DNA of 64,000 bases from Tenacibaculum skagerrakense (GCF_004345825.1 NZ_SLXM01000007.1:1-64000); one strand, 5' to 3'. Numbered from the stretch's first letter, positions 35,440 to 45,060 are shown. Numbers and translations: made by a program. The notes: generated from the letters alone by a model not told the origin.

Positions 35440-36426
35440 ATGAGAAGTCTTATTTTGGTTATTATTATTCTCTTTTTAGAGAGTTGTCAAACCACTTCAA
35501 AACAAAGTATTAAAAGTAAAGTTATGGATTCAAAAACGGTTGTAGCTCATCGAGGAGCTTCTGGGTATTTACCTGAACATACTATGGAAGCTAAAGCAAT
35601 GGCGTATGCAATGCATCCAGATTTTATTGAGCAAGATTTGGTGTTGAGTAAAGATGATGTTCCTGTAGTAATTCATGATATTTATTTAGATGACGTTACC
35701 GATGTAGCAACCAAATTTCCTGAAAGAAAACGAGAAGATGGACGCTATTATGTAATCGATTTTACCTTTGAAGAATTACAAGAATTACAGGTTACAGAAC
35801 GTTTTGATCCGAAGACAGGAAAACAATTTTATCCTAATCGATTTCCAAAAGGGAAAGGCAATTTTAAACTTCATTCACTATCTCAAGAAATAGAATTAAT
35901 TCAGGGTTTAAATAAAAGCACAGGAAACACTATTGGTATTTATCCAGAAATTAAAAATCCTGAATTCCATCATAAAAATGGAAAAGACATTGCAAAAATA
36001 ACCTTAGCAATTTTAACAGAATACGGTTATACATCTAAAACCGATAATTGTATTTTTCAATGTTTTGATGCTAAAGAATTAGAGAGAGTTCGAAAAGAGT
36101 TACACTCTGATTTGTTTTTAATTCAGTTAATAGAGTTTCCTGAAGAAACCAAAGAATTAACTCATTTTGCAACTTATGCCGACGGAATTGGTCCGTGGTA
36201 CAAACAAATTCTAGATAAAAAGATTGATGGAAAATGGCAGTTTACTTCTTTAGTAGAAGAAGCTCATTCGTTAGGATTGAAAGTTCATACTTATACGTTG
36301 AGAGCAGATCAATTAGGTGATTTTACATCTTTTGAAGAACATGTAAATACCTTACTTTTTGAGGCAAAAGTAGATGGTTGTTTTACCGATTTTCCAGATA
36401 AAGTAGTTGCACTCTTACGTCAATAA
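35440..36426 (+). CDS. glpQ: Glycerophosphodiester phosphodiesterase, lipoprotein
   Basis: The 328-residue protein has a lipoprotein signal (LFLESC, Cys at about 16) and the GDPD catalytic signature: HRGASGYLPEHT (about residues 38-49), the metal ligands in EQDLVLSKDD and HDIYLDDVTD, and a TIM-barrel pattern. It cleaves glycerophosphodiesters to glycerol-3-phosphate and an alcohol, probably in the periplasm. Length and the substrate-loop insertion (residues 80-140) match the periplasmic GlpQ type. A likely terminator follows. Confidence 0.9.
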   Translation: MRSLILVIIILFLESCQTTSKQSIKSKVMDSKTVVAHRGASGYLPEHTMEAKAMAYAMHPDFIEQDLVLSKDDVPVVIHDIYLDDVTDVATKFPERKREDGRYYVIDFTFEELQELQVTERFDPKTGKQFYPNRFPKGKGNFKLHSLSQEIELIQGLNKSTGNTIGIYPEIKNPEFHHKNGKDIAKITLAILTEYGYTSKTDNCIFQCFDAKELERVRKELHSDLFLIQLIEFPEETKELTHFATYADGIGPWYKQILDKKIDGKWQFTSLVEEAHSLGLKVHTYTLRADQLGDFTSFEEHVNTLLFEAKVDGCFTDFPDKVVALLRQ

Positions 36427-36467
36427 TTTTAAAATCTACAAAGACGTTTATTCATCAAAATACTTTT

Positions 36468-36506
36468 AAAAAAGGGTTTGTTCATAAAAATTACAGCCCT
36501 TTTTTT
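36468..36506 (+). terminator. Likely terminator after glpQ
   Basis: AAAAAAGGG pairs with CCCTTTTTT across a 20-nt loop, followed by a T-run. The loop is long, so the call is moderate. Confidence 0.55.
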
Positions 36507-36634
36507 CCTTTTTAAAGACTATTTTTCCCTTTCACACAACTTTACTTTTACATAAGAGAAAGCTGGAAGTTATTTGTAGTGTTATTAGAAAATAACAACA
36601 ACATTTTTATCAACCACTATAAATACCTTCTATT

Positions 36635-37276
36635 ATGATTTTAAAGAGAATACTACTTCTGAGTTTTGTTTTTATTTCGAGTTCAACACTTATTAGTCAA
36701 AATAATGTTTGTGTTAGTTCTTCATCATCTGACGATCTTTTAATGGAATTGAATACTATTGACAAATGCTTAAATGAAAAGGAAGATACAAAAGAGGAAC
36801 TTCCAAAAGTGCAAAGCAACAGGTACCTTAGAAATAGAAAAAATAGTTATTATAGCTCACTAAGAAAGAATTTAAAAACTATCAGTGTAACTAAAACTAA
36901 AATACTTCCAAAGAAAGTAAAAGATGTATATCTGGGAGAGGTTACACAAGAGCCAACTTTTTTAGAAGCTAATGATAATTTGCAATACAAAGGAAGTTTG
37001 AAAGAAGTTTTGGAAGCGTATGTAAATGATCATTTAGAGTATCCATCTGCTCTAGAACATAATGGTATTGAAGGAATTGTATGGACAAGTTTTGTTATTG
37101 ATAGTAACGGAGATGTGAAAAATATTGTAACCTTAGGTCCAATTAACGGAGAATTATTTGAAATTGAAGCTGCTAAAGTCATTAAGAGCTTACCTAAGTT
37201 TAAGCCTGGAAAAATGGATGACGAATTAGTAAATGTAAAACACTTAATGGCTATAAAGTTTGAAATAAATAAGTAA
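36635..37276 (+). CDS. TonB C-terminal-domain protein 5 with LNTIDKC module
   Basis: The 213-residue protein has a signal peptide (about 1-22, ending LISQ). It has a shortened form of the module seen in proteins 2-4: NVCVSS, MELNTIDKC, then RYLRNRK instead of RRFLKKRK. The TonB C-terminal domain (LEYPSALEHNG, GIVWTSFVIDSNGDV) is present, but the second cysteine pair before it is missing. It is not next to a receptor gene. The next gene is convergent and only 13 nt away. Confidence 0.78.
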   Translation: MILKRILLLSFVFISSSTLISQNNVCVSSSSSDDLLMELNTIDKCLNEKEDTKEELPKVQSNRYLRNRKNSYYSSLRKNLKTISVTKTKILPKKVKDVYLGEVTQEPTFLEANDNLQYKGSLKEVLEAYVNDHLEYPSALEHNGIEGIVWTSFVIDSNGDVKNIVTLGPINGELFEIEAAKVIKSLPKFKPGKMDDELVNVKHLMAIKFEINK

Positions 37277-37289
37277 TTGTTTAATGTTT

Positions 37290-39068
37290 CTAAGATGTAA
37301 ACTGAAGGAGTTTGGTTCTGTAGGCAGATAACAATTTAGATTTTGATATAAAACCGATATACGTTCCATCCTCTTTAACTATTGGTAAATTCCAAGCACC
37401 ACTTTCTTTGAATTTTTGCATTATTTGTTCAATGCTATCGGTGTCAAAAATTACAGCAGGAGCACTTTTCATAAAATCGGAAACAGTCAATTCATCATAC
37501 AACTTTTGATCAAACATTATCGGACGGATATCATCTAGTAAAACAATACCTAAAAACTCCTTTTTTTCATTTAAAACAGGAAAGATATTTCTTTTAGATT
37601 TTGTTACTGCAGAAACAAGCATCTGACGCAAACTCATGTCTAATGAAATACGAACGAAGTTTTTTTCAATAATTTTTTTGATATCCATCATCATCATTAC
37701 GTTTTTGTCTTTGTCGTGTGTGATTAGCTCTCCTTTTTCCGCCAGCTCTACGGTGTAAATAGAGTTTGAAACAAAATAGGTAGTAATTGAATAAGACACT
37801 GCCGCAACAAGCATTAGAGGAACAAATAGTTCATAGCCTCCGGTAATTTCAGCGATTAAGAATATAGCTGTTAAAGGAGCATGTAAAACACCAGCCATTA
37901 GTCCGCTCATACCTATTAAGGTGAAGTTAGTTTCGGAAACAGAAAAACCTAAGGCATTAATAGTTTTTGCAATTACATTTCCTAGTATACTTCCCATTAC
38001 TAATGTTGGAATAAAAATACCACCAACACCTCCAGCAGCAAAAGTTGTTGTCATTGCTACAACTTTAAAAACACCAATGAGTAATAAAAAAATAATGATG
38101 GTCCATACATTCGTTTTATCAAATTCATAAGGAAGATCTTTTAAAGCTTCAGGAGCATTGTTAAGCAGTAAATTATTAATAATCGAATATCCTTCACCAT
38201 ATAAAGGCGGAATTAATAAAAGCAACAAACCAATAGTAATTAAACTCCAAAAGAGTTTATGAGATGTTTTTTTAAAACGATTAAAAAAATTGATGATAAT
38301 AAAGTAAATTTTTGAAAAATATACTGAGGCAAATCCAGTTACAATGGCCAGTACTATGTAAAAAGCAAGATCTCTTATTTCAAATACTTCTTTAATTTTT
38401 ACTGAAAAAAGTACATCGTGACCAAGAAAAAAGTACGATGTAATAATTGCAGAAACTGAGGCTAATAGTAACGGAATTAAGGAAACAAACGCCATGTCTA
38501 AACTAAAAACTTCAATAGCAAAAATAATAGCTGCAATTGGAGCTTGGAACATTGACGCCATTGCACCTGCAGCTGCACAACCAATTAACAACATCCTAGT
38601 TTTGGTATTCATATGAAAAAGTTGCGCAATACCAGAACCAAGTGCGGCTCCTGTACTTACTGCCGGACCTTGCAATCCCACAGAACCTCCAAAACCTACT
38701 GTTATTGGAGCCGTAATTATGGAAGCATAAATTTTATACTGTTTTATAATTCCATTTTTTTTAGAAATCGCTTCTAGCGTAGTAGAAATTCCGTGCCCTA
38801 TTTCTCTTTTAAGCACATATTTTTTAATCCCATTTACTATTAGTAAACCAATTATTGGAAATAAAAAATACAATGAATAATGATAATCTTCGATTAAATT
38901 ACCTTCCAAAACCCAATGAAAAAAATACGTTAAGTTTTTAAGAACAAGTGTACCTAAACCTGCTAAAAAACCTACTAAAAGACTTAAAATATAAATGAAC
39001 TGGCGTTCCGAAACATTTTTGTAACGCCATATTAAAATTCGCTTTAATGTATTTTTGGAAAGTAGCAT
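37290..39068 (-). CDS. ClC-family chloride transporter/channel with two CBS domains
   Basis: The 592-residue protein has the ClC membrane core (about residues 20-440) and a C-terminal CBS pair (about 465-585). The signature segments are GHGISTT (N-terminal pore loop), GSVGLQGPAVSTG, and GGVGGIFIPTLVMG. In coupled exchangers the second segment reads GREGP, with the gating glutamate; here the residue is Gln (codon CAA). The inner proton-pathway glutamate region reads AIEVFSLD, also unlike exchangers. This suggests passive channel-like conduction rather than Cl-/H+ exchange. The CBS pair probably senses nucleotides. It follows a DUF6503 gene by 7 nt on the same strand. Confidence 0.88.
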   Translation of the reverse strand: MLLSKNTLKRILIWRYKNVSERQFIYILSLLVGFLAGLGTLVLKNLTYFFHWVLEGNLIEDYHYSLYFLFPIIGLLIVNGIKKYVLKREIGHGISTTLEAISKKNGIIKQYKIYASIITAPITVGFGGSVGLQGPAVSTGAALGSGIAQLFHMNTKTRMLLIGCAAAGAMASMFQAPIAAIIFAIEVFSLDMAFVSLIPLLLASVSAIITSYFFLGHDVLFSVKIKEVFEIRDLAFYIVLAIVTGFASVYFSKIYFIIINFFNRFKKTSHKLFWSLITIGLLLLLIPPLYGEGYSIINNLLLNNAPEALKDLPYEFDKTNVWTIIIFLLLIGVFKVVAMTTTFAAGGVGGIFIPTLVMGSILGNVIAKTINALGFSVSETNFTLIGMSGLMAGVLHAPLTAIFLIAEITGGYELFVPLMLVAAVSYSITTYFVSNSIYTVELAEKGELITHDKDKNVMMMMDIKKIIEKNFVRISLDMSLRQMLVSAVTKSKRNIFPVLNEKKEFLGIVLLDDIRPIMFDQKLYDELTVSDFMKSAPAVIFDTDSIEQIMQKFKESGAWNLPIVKEDGTYIGFISKSKLLSAYRTKLLQFTS

Positions 39069-39075
39069 TGCTAGT

Positions 39076-39780
39076 TTATTTTACAAGTGTATCTGTTCCT
39101 AAATACCCATCATTTTTGTTGTAATACCAAGCTCTTACTTTTGGCATCTTAATCCCATTGATGGTTGTTTCATCAGATAGTAAAATATATTCACCACTAT
39201 CTTTTGCTTCTTTAAAAAACTGATACACTTCCATAGCATACGTTTTTGGGTTAAAGTAAAAATACCAAGTATCTTTACCAACGCTTTCATCATAGGTTAC
39301 TTTCAACACTAAATATTCCTTTCCTTTAAACGTTCTCTTTTCTACTTTCTCATGAATATTTGTTCCGTTGTCTTTTAACTTCATTGGAAGACCGTACAAA
39401 TACGTGTAATAATTTTTAAACAAATTAGCTCTGTCACAACTTAGTTTATGTTCTTTTAAAATAGCTTCTGATGGATTTTCAACACCGTTAAAAGTAATTT
39501 TACAGACACCTCTATCAACTGTGTATTCTGTAGTGTTTTCCCCTCGTGTAGCCTTTACGTAAAAATACTCGTTTGGCAAATCAATCTTAATTTCACTATT
39601 TCTGTTTGGTTTCTCAGGAATGGTCATGGTTACCTTTAAAGTTCCTTTAAAAGTTTCCCAATTTCCATTTGGATCATGATATTGAATTGCGTTAGCTAGT
39701 AATTGTTTGCCTGTTAATTCTTGAGCATACGAGAAACTAAGAAATAAAGAAGCAACGAGTAGAAGAATTATTTTATTCAT
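39076..39780 (-). CDS. DUF6503 family secreted protein
   Basis: The 234-residue protein has a signal peptide (about 1-19, ending SYAQ) and a beta-rich body that opens with LLANAIQYHDPNGNWETFKG (about 28-47). I assign it to DUF6503 from recall of this N-terminal pattern; the function of the family is unknown. The fold may be a lipoprotein-carrier-like (LolA/LppX-like) half barrel, which is inference. It is immediately upstream of the ClC gene (7 nt) and probably co-transcribed with it. A related protein is encoded at 47673. Confidence 0.7.
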   Translation of the reverse strand: MNKIILLLVASLFLSFSYAQELTGKQLLANAIQYHDPNGNWETFKGTLKVTMTIPEKPNRNSEIKIDLPNEYFYVKATRGENTTEYTVDRGVCKITFNGVENPSEAILKEHKLSCDRANLFKNYYTYLYGLPMKLKDNGTNIHEKVEKRTFKGKEYLVLKVTYDESVGKDTWYFYFNPKTYAMEVYQFFKEAKDSGEYILLSDETTINGIKMPKVRAWYYNKNDGYLGTDTLVK

Positions 39781-39810
39781 AATATGAAGTTCAGTTAAGA
39801 TAAAAATAAT

Positions 39811-39837
39811 AAAAAATCCCGCTCTAAGCGGGATTGT
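39811..39837 (-). terminator. Terminator of aspS
   Basis: ATCCCGCT and AGCGGGAT form an 8-bp stem with a CTA loop. On the minus strand it is followed by TTTTTT, right after the aspS stop codon. Confidence 0.85.
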
Positions 39838-39841
39838 ATTT

Positions 39842-41602
39842 TTAAGCTTCTTTTTGAATATGCAGCTTGATACTTAATTCCGTTAATTGTTCCTCATCAA
39901 TTGTGGCAGGAGCATCAATCATTACATCTCTACCAGAATTATTTTTAGGGAAGGCAATAAAATCACGAATTGTTTCTTGACCACCTAAAATGGCAACCAA
40001 TCTATCTAAACCAAAAGCTAATCCACCATGAGGCGGAGCACCATATTCAAAGGCATCCATTAAGAAACCAAACTGAGCTTTTGCTTCTTCAGGTGTAAAT
40101 CCTAAGTGTTTAAACATAATTGCTTGAGTTTCTTTATCATGAATTCTTATAGAACCACCTCCGATTTCATTTCCGTTTAATACCAAATCGTATGCATTGG
40201 CTTTAATAGCTCCTGGATTGGTATCTAGTAATTCTAACTGACCAGGTTTTGGTGAGGTAAATGGATGGTGCATTGCATGATAATGTCCAGTTTCTTCATC
40301 TAATTCTAATAATGGGAAATCTACAACCCACAACGGAGCAAATTCGTTTGGTTTACGCAAGCCTAAACGTTCTGCCAATTCCATACGTAACGCAGATAAT
40401 TGCGCACGTACTTTTGAGGTATTACCAGATAGAATACAGATTAAATCCCCTGCTTTTGCACCTGTAGTTTCAGCCCATTTTGCTAAATCTTCTTGGTCGT
40501 AAAACTTATCTACAGATGATTTATAACTTCCATCTTCGTTACACTTTACATATACCATTCCTAAAGCACCCACTTGAGGACGTTTTACCCAATCAATCAA
40601 GGCATCTATCTCTTTTCTTGTATAAGAAGCAGCACCTGGAACAGCAATTCCAACTACTAACTCAGCATCGTTAAATACTTTGAAATCTTTATGTTGTGCT
40701 ACTTCGTTTAACTCTCCAAACTGCATTCCAAAACGAATATCTGGCTTGTCGTTACCATACAAACGCATCGCATCATCGTATTGCATTCTTGGGAATTTAT
40801 CTACATCTACACCATTAATCTCCTTCAATAAATGACGAGTCATTCCTTCGAAAATCTCTAAAATATCTTCTTGCTCAACAAACGCCATTTCACAGTCTAT
40901 TTGTGTAAACTCTGGTTGACGATCGGCACGTAAATCTTCATCTCTGAAACACTTTACAATCTGGAAGTATTTATCCATTCCTCCAACCATTAATAATTGC
41001 TTGAAAGTTTGTGGCGATTGCGGTAATGCGTAAAACTGACCAGCATTCATTCTTGAAGGAACCAAGAAATCACGCGCTCCTTCTGGAGTAGATTTGATTA
41101 AATATGGAGTTTCAACATCAATAAATCCTTTGTCTGAAAGATATTTACGAACTTCCATTGAAACTTTATGACGGAAAATTAAGCTGTTTTTTACCGGATT
41201 ACGACGAATATCTAAATAGCGATATTTCATTCGAATATCTTCTCCACCATCCGTTTCATCTTCAATGGTAAATGGTGGTAATTTTGCTTCATTTAAAATA
41301 GTTAATTCAGAAACTAAAACTTCTATATCTCCAGTTGCAATATTTGGATTTTTAGAAGCTCTTTCAATAACAGTTCCTTTTACTTGAATCACAAACTCTC
41401 TACCTAATGTTTTTGCTTTTTCCATTAAGTCTTTAGAAGTTCTCTCTTCATCAAAAATCAACTGAGTAATTCCGTAACGATCTCGTAAATCAACCCAAAT
41501 CATGAAACCTTTATCTCTTGATTTTTGAACCCATCCTGCTAGGGTAACTTCTGTATTAATATGCGATGCTCTTAACTCACCGCAAGAATGCGATCTGTAC
41601 AT
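39842..41602 (-). CDS. aspS: Aspartate-tRNA ligase
   Basis: The 586-residue protein is a class IIb synthetase of bacterial type. It has an N-terminal OB-fold anticodon domain (about 1-105, [14 protein letters not shown]), motif 2 ([18 protein letters not shown], about 217-234), the bacterial GAD insertion domain (about 290-410) and motif 3 ([15 protein letters not shown], near residue 530). It charges tRNA-Asp. Length matches the bacterial enzyme. A -7 box (TAAATTTG, minus strand) lies about 21 nt upstream, so the leader is very short. Confidence 0.96.
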   Translation of the reverse strand: MYRSHSCGELRASHINTEVTLAGWVQKSRDKGFMIWVDLRDRYGITQLIFDEERTSKDLMEKAKTLGREFVIQVKGTVIERASKNPNIATGDIEVLVSELTILNEAKLPPFTIEDETDGGEDIRMKYRYLDIRRNPVKNSLIFRHKVSMEVRKYLSDKGFIDVETPYLIKSTPEGARDFLVPSRMNAGQFYALPQSPQTFKQLLMVGGMDKYFQIVKCFRDEDLRADRQPEFTQIDCEMAFVEQEDILEIFEGMTRHLLKEINGVDVDKFPRMQYDDAMRLYGNDKPDIRFGMQFGELNEVAQHKDFKVFNDAELVVGIAVPGAASYTRKEIDALIDWVKRPQVGALGMVYVKCNEDGSYKSSVDKFYDQEDLAKWAETTGAKAGDLICILSGNTSKVRAQLSALRMELAERLGLRKPNEFAPLWVVDFPLLELDEETGHYHAMHHPFTSPKPGQLELLDTNPGAIKANAYDLVLNGNEIGGGSIRIHDKETQAIMFKHLGFTPEEAKAQFGFLMDAFEYGAPPHGGLAFGLDRLVAILGGQETIRDFIAFPKNNSGRDVMIDAPATIDEEQLTELSIKLHIQKEA

Positions 41603-41622
41603 TTTCTATAATTTTAGATGCG

Positions 41623-41630
41623 CAAATTTA
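41623..41630 (-). promoter_or_regulatory. Predicted -7 box for aspS
   Basis: The minus strand reads TAAATTTG, matching TAnnTTTG, and ends 20 nt before the ATG. Confidence 0.6.
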
Positions 41631-41725
41631 ACTATAAATGTTGTATGGAAAAAGGATTAAGAAGTTTAGTCTTATTATCTAAAAAATTAGTAATATTTTA
41701 GATCATCCTATTAAATAAAACGTCT

Positions 41726-43636
41726 ATGATTTTAATGTTCCAAGAGAAAGATAGTATTAGTTTTCCATCAGAATTACAAAACCCTACCTTCTATATTAAT
41801 GAAGAAAATGAAGAGTTTCTCAAGAAGGAGTTGACAACAGAAGGAGAGAAAATATCTTGTCAATTAGAGATAGGTCAAGTCAATTTTTTCATTGGAGCAA
41901 ATAATTCAGGGAAAAGCAGATTTATGAGAGGTTTATTAAAATCTCATCATACTTTTCTTTCTAATGAATTTTCTTATTTAGAATTGTCAAAAGAAATTAA
42001 AAATAAACAGACTAATGCTTTAAGTCAAGATAATAAAAATATATTGTTTGGATTTTTTAAATACTTACAAGAAAATGATAGTTTAATTTCTACAGACTTC
42101 ATATCAAATAGAAGTTTTTCTGAGACTGAAAAAAAAGAATTTGCTAAAAAGATGAAATTTTTAAAAGAAAGTCTTTCGAAGACGAGAAATATTGATTTAG
42201 AATTTTTAGTTAAGGATTATATTGAAAGAGTTGAATTATATTACAGAGAACTAGTTTTTTCTGAACAAAATAAAATATATAAGAAAAATTATACTCCTAT
42301 TATAAGAAGTTTATTGAACGATATAGGGCTATCAGATTATGTTTTTAGTGAGGTAGTTGAAAAAAGGTATTTTGGAGCAGTAGGAAATTTTACAGAAAAA
42401 AATGATATACATACAGGTTTAGAACTTTGGACTAAAATTGACGCAGTAATTGGATCTGAAAAGACAAAGGATATAAGAGATTTTGAGGAGTTTTTAAGTG
42501 TTAATTTTTTTGAAGGAGAAAAAATAATTCTATCACCACACAAAAAAGAAAGAATAATTCATATAAACTTTGAAAAACAAGGATACAAGGGTATACATGA
42601 AATAGGTGATGGAATACAAACGTTGATTCTCTTATTGTTTCCAATTTTTACTGCAAAAAGAAATGAAATATTTTTTATTGAAGAACCAGAAATTAACTTA
42701 CATCCTGGCTTTCAAAGAATATTTATAGAGACATTATTGAATAATGAATTTTTACAAGCTAAAAATTTAAAGTATTTCTTTACAACACACTCCAATCATT
42801 TTTTAGATTTAACCTTAAAAAATGATAAAGTTTCTTTTTTTCAGTTTCAAAAATTAGAAGAAGGAAAGCATCTAATAAAAACCAATATTAAACCAAGTAA
42901 AGAGACTCTAGATGAGTTAGGGGTAAATACATCTTCTGTTTTATTAGCTAATTGTTCAATTTGGGTTGAAGGACCAACGGATAGAAAATATTTGTCTAAA
43001 TTTTTGAAGTTATATTGCGAATACAATAAAAAACAATTTTTAAAAGAAGATATTGATTATGCTTTTTTTGAATATGGTGGTAATTTAATTGAGCATTATT
43101 TGTTTAATGAGAATGAAGAATTTAATGATGACGAAATAAGAGAAAAAATAAACTCATTTGCGTTATCTAACAAGATATTCTTATTAGCAGATAATGATAA
43201 TGCGTTAGAAGGATCAAAAAAAGACTTGAGAAGAAGAAACTTCGAGAGTCTATCAAAAGATAATAATAATTTTCATTACGAGAATACTAAGGTTGTTGAA
43301 ATTGAAAATCTTTTACCTAAAAGTATAATTCAAGGCTTTATGAGCCAACTTTTGTTATCAGAAAAATATCAAGAGAAGTCAAAGAGCTTCAGATTTAATG
43401 AAAAAGATTATTGTATTAAAAATTTAGGAGAATTTTATGAGCAGGTGTTTTCAGCTAATAAAGTCCCTAAAAAGGAAATAAAAAAAATCAAATCTAGTTC
43501 TGGAACTTTAAATAATATTTACAAGATTAAATTAGCTAATTATTTAATGGAAGGAGATTTCACTTACAAAGATTTAATTGAAGAGAATACTATATTGGAT
43601 GAATTAGTGTCAAAACTTTATAATTTTATCGTCTAA
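41726..43636 (+). CDS. OLD-family ATPase/TOPRIM nuclease (putative defense gene)
   Basis: The 636-residue protein joins an ABC-type ATPase to a TOPRIM nuclease, as in OLD (overcoming lysogenization defect) proteins. Walker A is GANNSGKS (residues 57-64), Walker B with catalytic Glu is FFIEEPEINLHP (about 315-327), and the switch His is in TTHSNHFLD. The TOPRIM acidic residues appear in WVEGPTDRKYL (about 413) and LLADNDNALEG (about 486). Between Walker A and B lies an unusually long Lys/Glu-rich helical region. OLD proteins degrade DNA and often act in phage defense, for example GajA of Gabija. No UvrD-like helicase partner or other defense gene is adjacent. The A/T-rich, AAA/GAA-heavy composition and its place between aspS and a paiB-like gene suggest acquisition. 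Confidence 0.82.
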   Translation: MILMFQEKDSISFPSELQNPTFYINEENEEFLKKELTTEGEKISCQLEIGQVNFFIGANNSGKSRFMRGLLKSHHTFLSNEFSYLELSKEIKNKQTNALSQDNKNILFGFFKYLQENDSLISTDFISNRSFSETEKKEFAKKMKFLKESLSKTRNIDLEFLVKDYIERVELYYRELVFSEQNKIYKKNYTPIIRSLLNDIGLSDYVFSEVVEKRYFGAVGNFTEKNDIHTGLELWTKIDAVIGSEKTKDIRDFEEFLSVNFFEGEKIILSPHKKERIIHINFEKQGYKGIHEIGDGIQTLILLLFPIFTAKRNEIFFIEEPEINLHPGFQRIFIETLLNNEFLQAKNLKYFFTTHSNHFLDLTLKNDKVSFFQFQKLEEGKHLIKTNIKPSKETLDELGVNTSSVLLANCSIWVEGPTDRKYLSKFLKLYCEYNKKQFLKEDIDYAFFEYGGNLIEHYLFNENEEFNDDEIREKINSFALSNKIFLLADNDNALEGSKKDLRRRNFESLSKDNNNFHYENTKVVEIENLLPKSIIQGFMSQLLLSEKYQEKSKSFRFNEKDYCIKNLGEFYEQVFSANKVPKKEIKKIKSSSGTLNNIYKIKLANYLMEGDFTYKDLIEENTILDELVSKLYNFIV

Positions 43637-43647
43637 AAACTTAATTG

Positions 43648-44280
43648 ATGTACAGCATCCCAACATATAAAATAGAAAGAGAAGAAGAACTTAGTCAGTT
43701 TATCGAGCAATATCCTTTAGCTTTTATAACAGGTTTAGACGAGAACGGAAACTTTGTCGGAACTCACATTCCTTTAGTAGTTGAAAACAGAAAAAATGAA
43801 ATGTTTTTGGTCGGACATATGATGAAACAAACCGATCATTATCTGGCATTAATGAAAAGTAATACTGTTTTGGTTGTTTTCAACGGGCCAAACGGTTATG
43901 TTAGTGCTTCTTGGGGAACAAATAAAAGCAAGGGTTCTACTTGGAATTATATGACAGTTCATGTAAATGGAAGTATTTCTTTTTTTGAAGGAGATAAACT
44001 TATTGATTTAATGAGAGCGTTTACTCTAGAGCATGAAGATGGGAATTCAGATTCTCCAACAATTTATGATAATTTGCCTGAAAATTATAAACAACGATTA
44101 ATGCCTCATATAGCAGGTTTTGAAATAAAAGTTGAAAAAATGGAAGGTGTTTTTAAGCTGAGTCAAGATGTTGATGAAGAGACTTTCTCCAAAATTATCA
44201 AACAACTAGAACAAAAAGAAGGGTTTGACAAATTGTTAGGAGAAGAAATGAAAAAAAGAAAGGATAAATTCTTTTCATAA
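43648..44280 (+). CDS. PaiB-like FMN-binding protein
   Basis: The 210-residue protein matches the PaiB/FMN-binding split-barrel family: start MYSIPTYKIEREEELSQFI, the THIPLVVE stretch, the WNYMTVHVNG segment (about 106-115) and ending with the conserved KLSQDVDEE region near residue 173. In Bacillus PaiB affects expression of protease and sporulation genes; in most bacteria the role is unknown. Length is normal. I use the ATG at 43648; a TTG one codon earlier is in frame. It begins 11 nt after the OLD-family gene, but nothing else links the two. Confidence 0.85.
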   Translation: MYSIPTYKIEREEELSQFIEQYPLAFITGLDENGNFVGTHIPLVVENRKNEMFLVGHMMKQTDHYLALMKSNTVLVVFNGPNGYVSASWGTNKSKGSTWNYMTVHVNGSISFFEGDKLIDLMRAFTLEHEDGNSDSPTIYDNLPENYKQRLMPHIAGFEIKVEKMEGVFKLSQDVDEETFSKIIKQLEQKEGFDKLLGEEMKKRKDKFFS

Positions 44281-44291
44281 TTGCCATTTTT

Positions 44292-45002
44292 ATGGAAAAA
44301 GTGATTTCTAAAAAGACAGATTATACCGTGTTATTAGTTTCTGTGGCAATTTTTTTATTGTTGCAGCTTCCCTACTTTGTAAAAATACAATATCCATTTA
44401 GATTGTTAGGAACTTGGTTTCATGAAATGGGACATGGTTTAACAGCTTTACTTGTTGGAGGCAAGTTTCATTATTTAGAAATTTATGCTAACGGAGGAGG
44501 AGTTGCTTATTCAACGGTTACAAACAAGTTTTTTTCGATTCAGACAGCAAGAGCGTTAACGGCAGCTGGAGGTTTATTAGGACCAGCTATTTCTGGAAGT
44601 TTGTTGATTATTGCTGCACGTTCGCAAAAACACGCTGCAATATTGTTCAGAATCTTAACGGTTGTTATGGTTTTATCGCTATTAATCTGGATTCGTTCGT
44701 ATTGGGGAATTATTGTTCTTGGAGGTTTTGCTGTAGCCTTTCTAATAATTATGTTTTTAAAAAATAAAAAGATTGAAACTATAACAGTTCTTTTTTTAGG
44801 ATTGCAATGTGTGTTAAGTACGTACCTTCAGTTAAACTATTTATTTACAAAACAATTTGAAAGAAATGGTCAAGTTATGACCTCAGATACGCAAAACATA
44901 GCTATAAATACCTTTGGAACCTATTGGATGTGGGGAATCTTACTTTTAATAGTAAGTTGCTTTTTACTTTGGAAAAGTATACGCTACTATTTGAAGAGGT
45001 AA
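44292..45002 (+). CDS. M50-like membrane metallopeptidase
   Basis: The 236-residue protein has about five to six hydrophobic segments and the zinc-protease motif HEMGH (about residues 45-49) right after the first one. This is the layout of the short M50B-type peptidase family also found in actinobacteria and flavobacteria. The second metal motif of site-2 proteases (NxxPxxxxDG) is not obvious, so activity is uncertain. It starts 11 nt after the PaiB-like gene. A heptamer tandem repeat begins 5 nt after its stop codon. Confidence 0.75.
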   Translation: MEKVISKKTDYTVLLVSVAIFLLLQLPYFVKIQYPFRLLGTWFHEMGHGLTALLVGGKFHYLEIYANGGGVAYSTVTNKFFSIQTARALTAAGGLLGPAISGSLLIIAARSQKHAAILFRILTVVMVLSLLIWIRSYWGIIVLGGFAVAFLIIMFLKNKKIETITVLFLGLQCVLSTYLQLNYLFTKQFERNGQVMTSDTQNIAINTFGTYWMWGILLLIVSCFLLWKSIRYYLKR

Positions 45003-45007
45003 TTTTG

Positions 45008-45042
45008 TTATCAGTTATCAGTTATCAGTTATCAGTTATCAG
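45008..45042. repeat. Heptamer tandem repeat TTATCAG, five copies
   Basis: Five perfect copies of TTATCAG run head to tail. On the minus strand the unit is CTGATAA, which contains stop codons; because 7 is not a multiple of 3, five copies give stops in all three frames. Confidence 0.95.
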
Positions 45043-45060
45043 TTGATAAAAGTATTTTTG

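Noticed and set aside
41726-44280. Gabija or another two-gene defense system formed by the OLD-family gene and its neighbour
   Set aside because: The neighbour is a PaiB-like FMN-binding protein, not a UvrD-like helicase or reverse transcriptase, and spacing alone is no evidence for a joint function.
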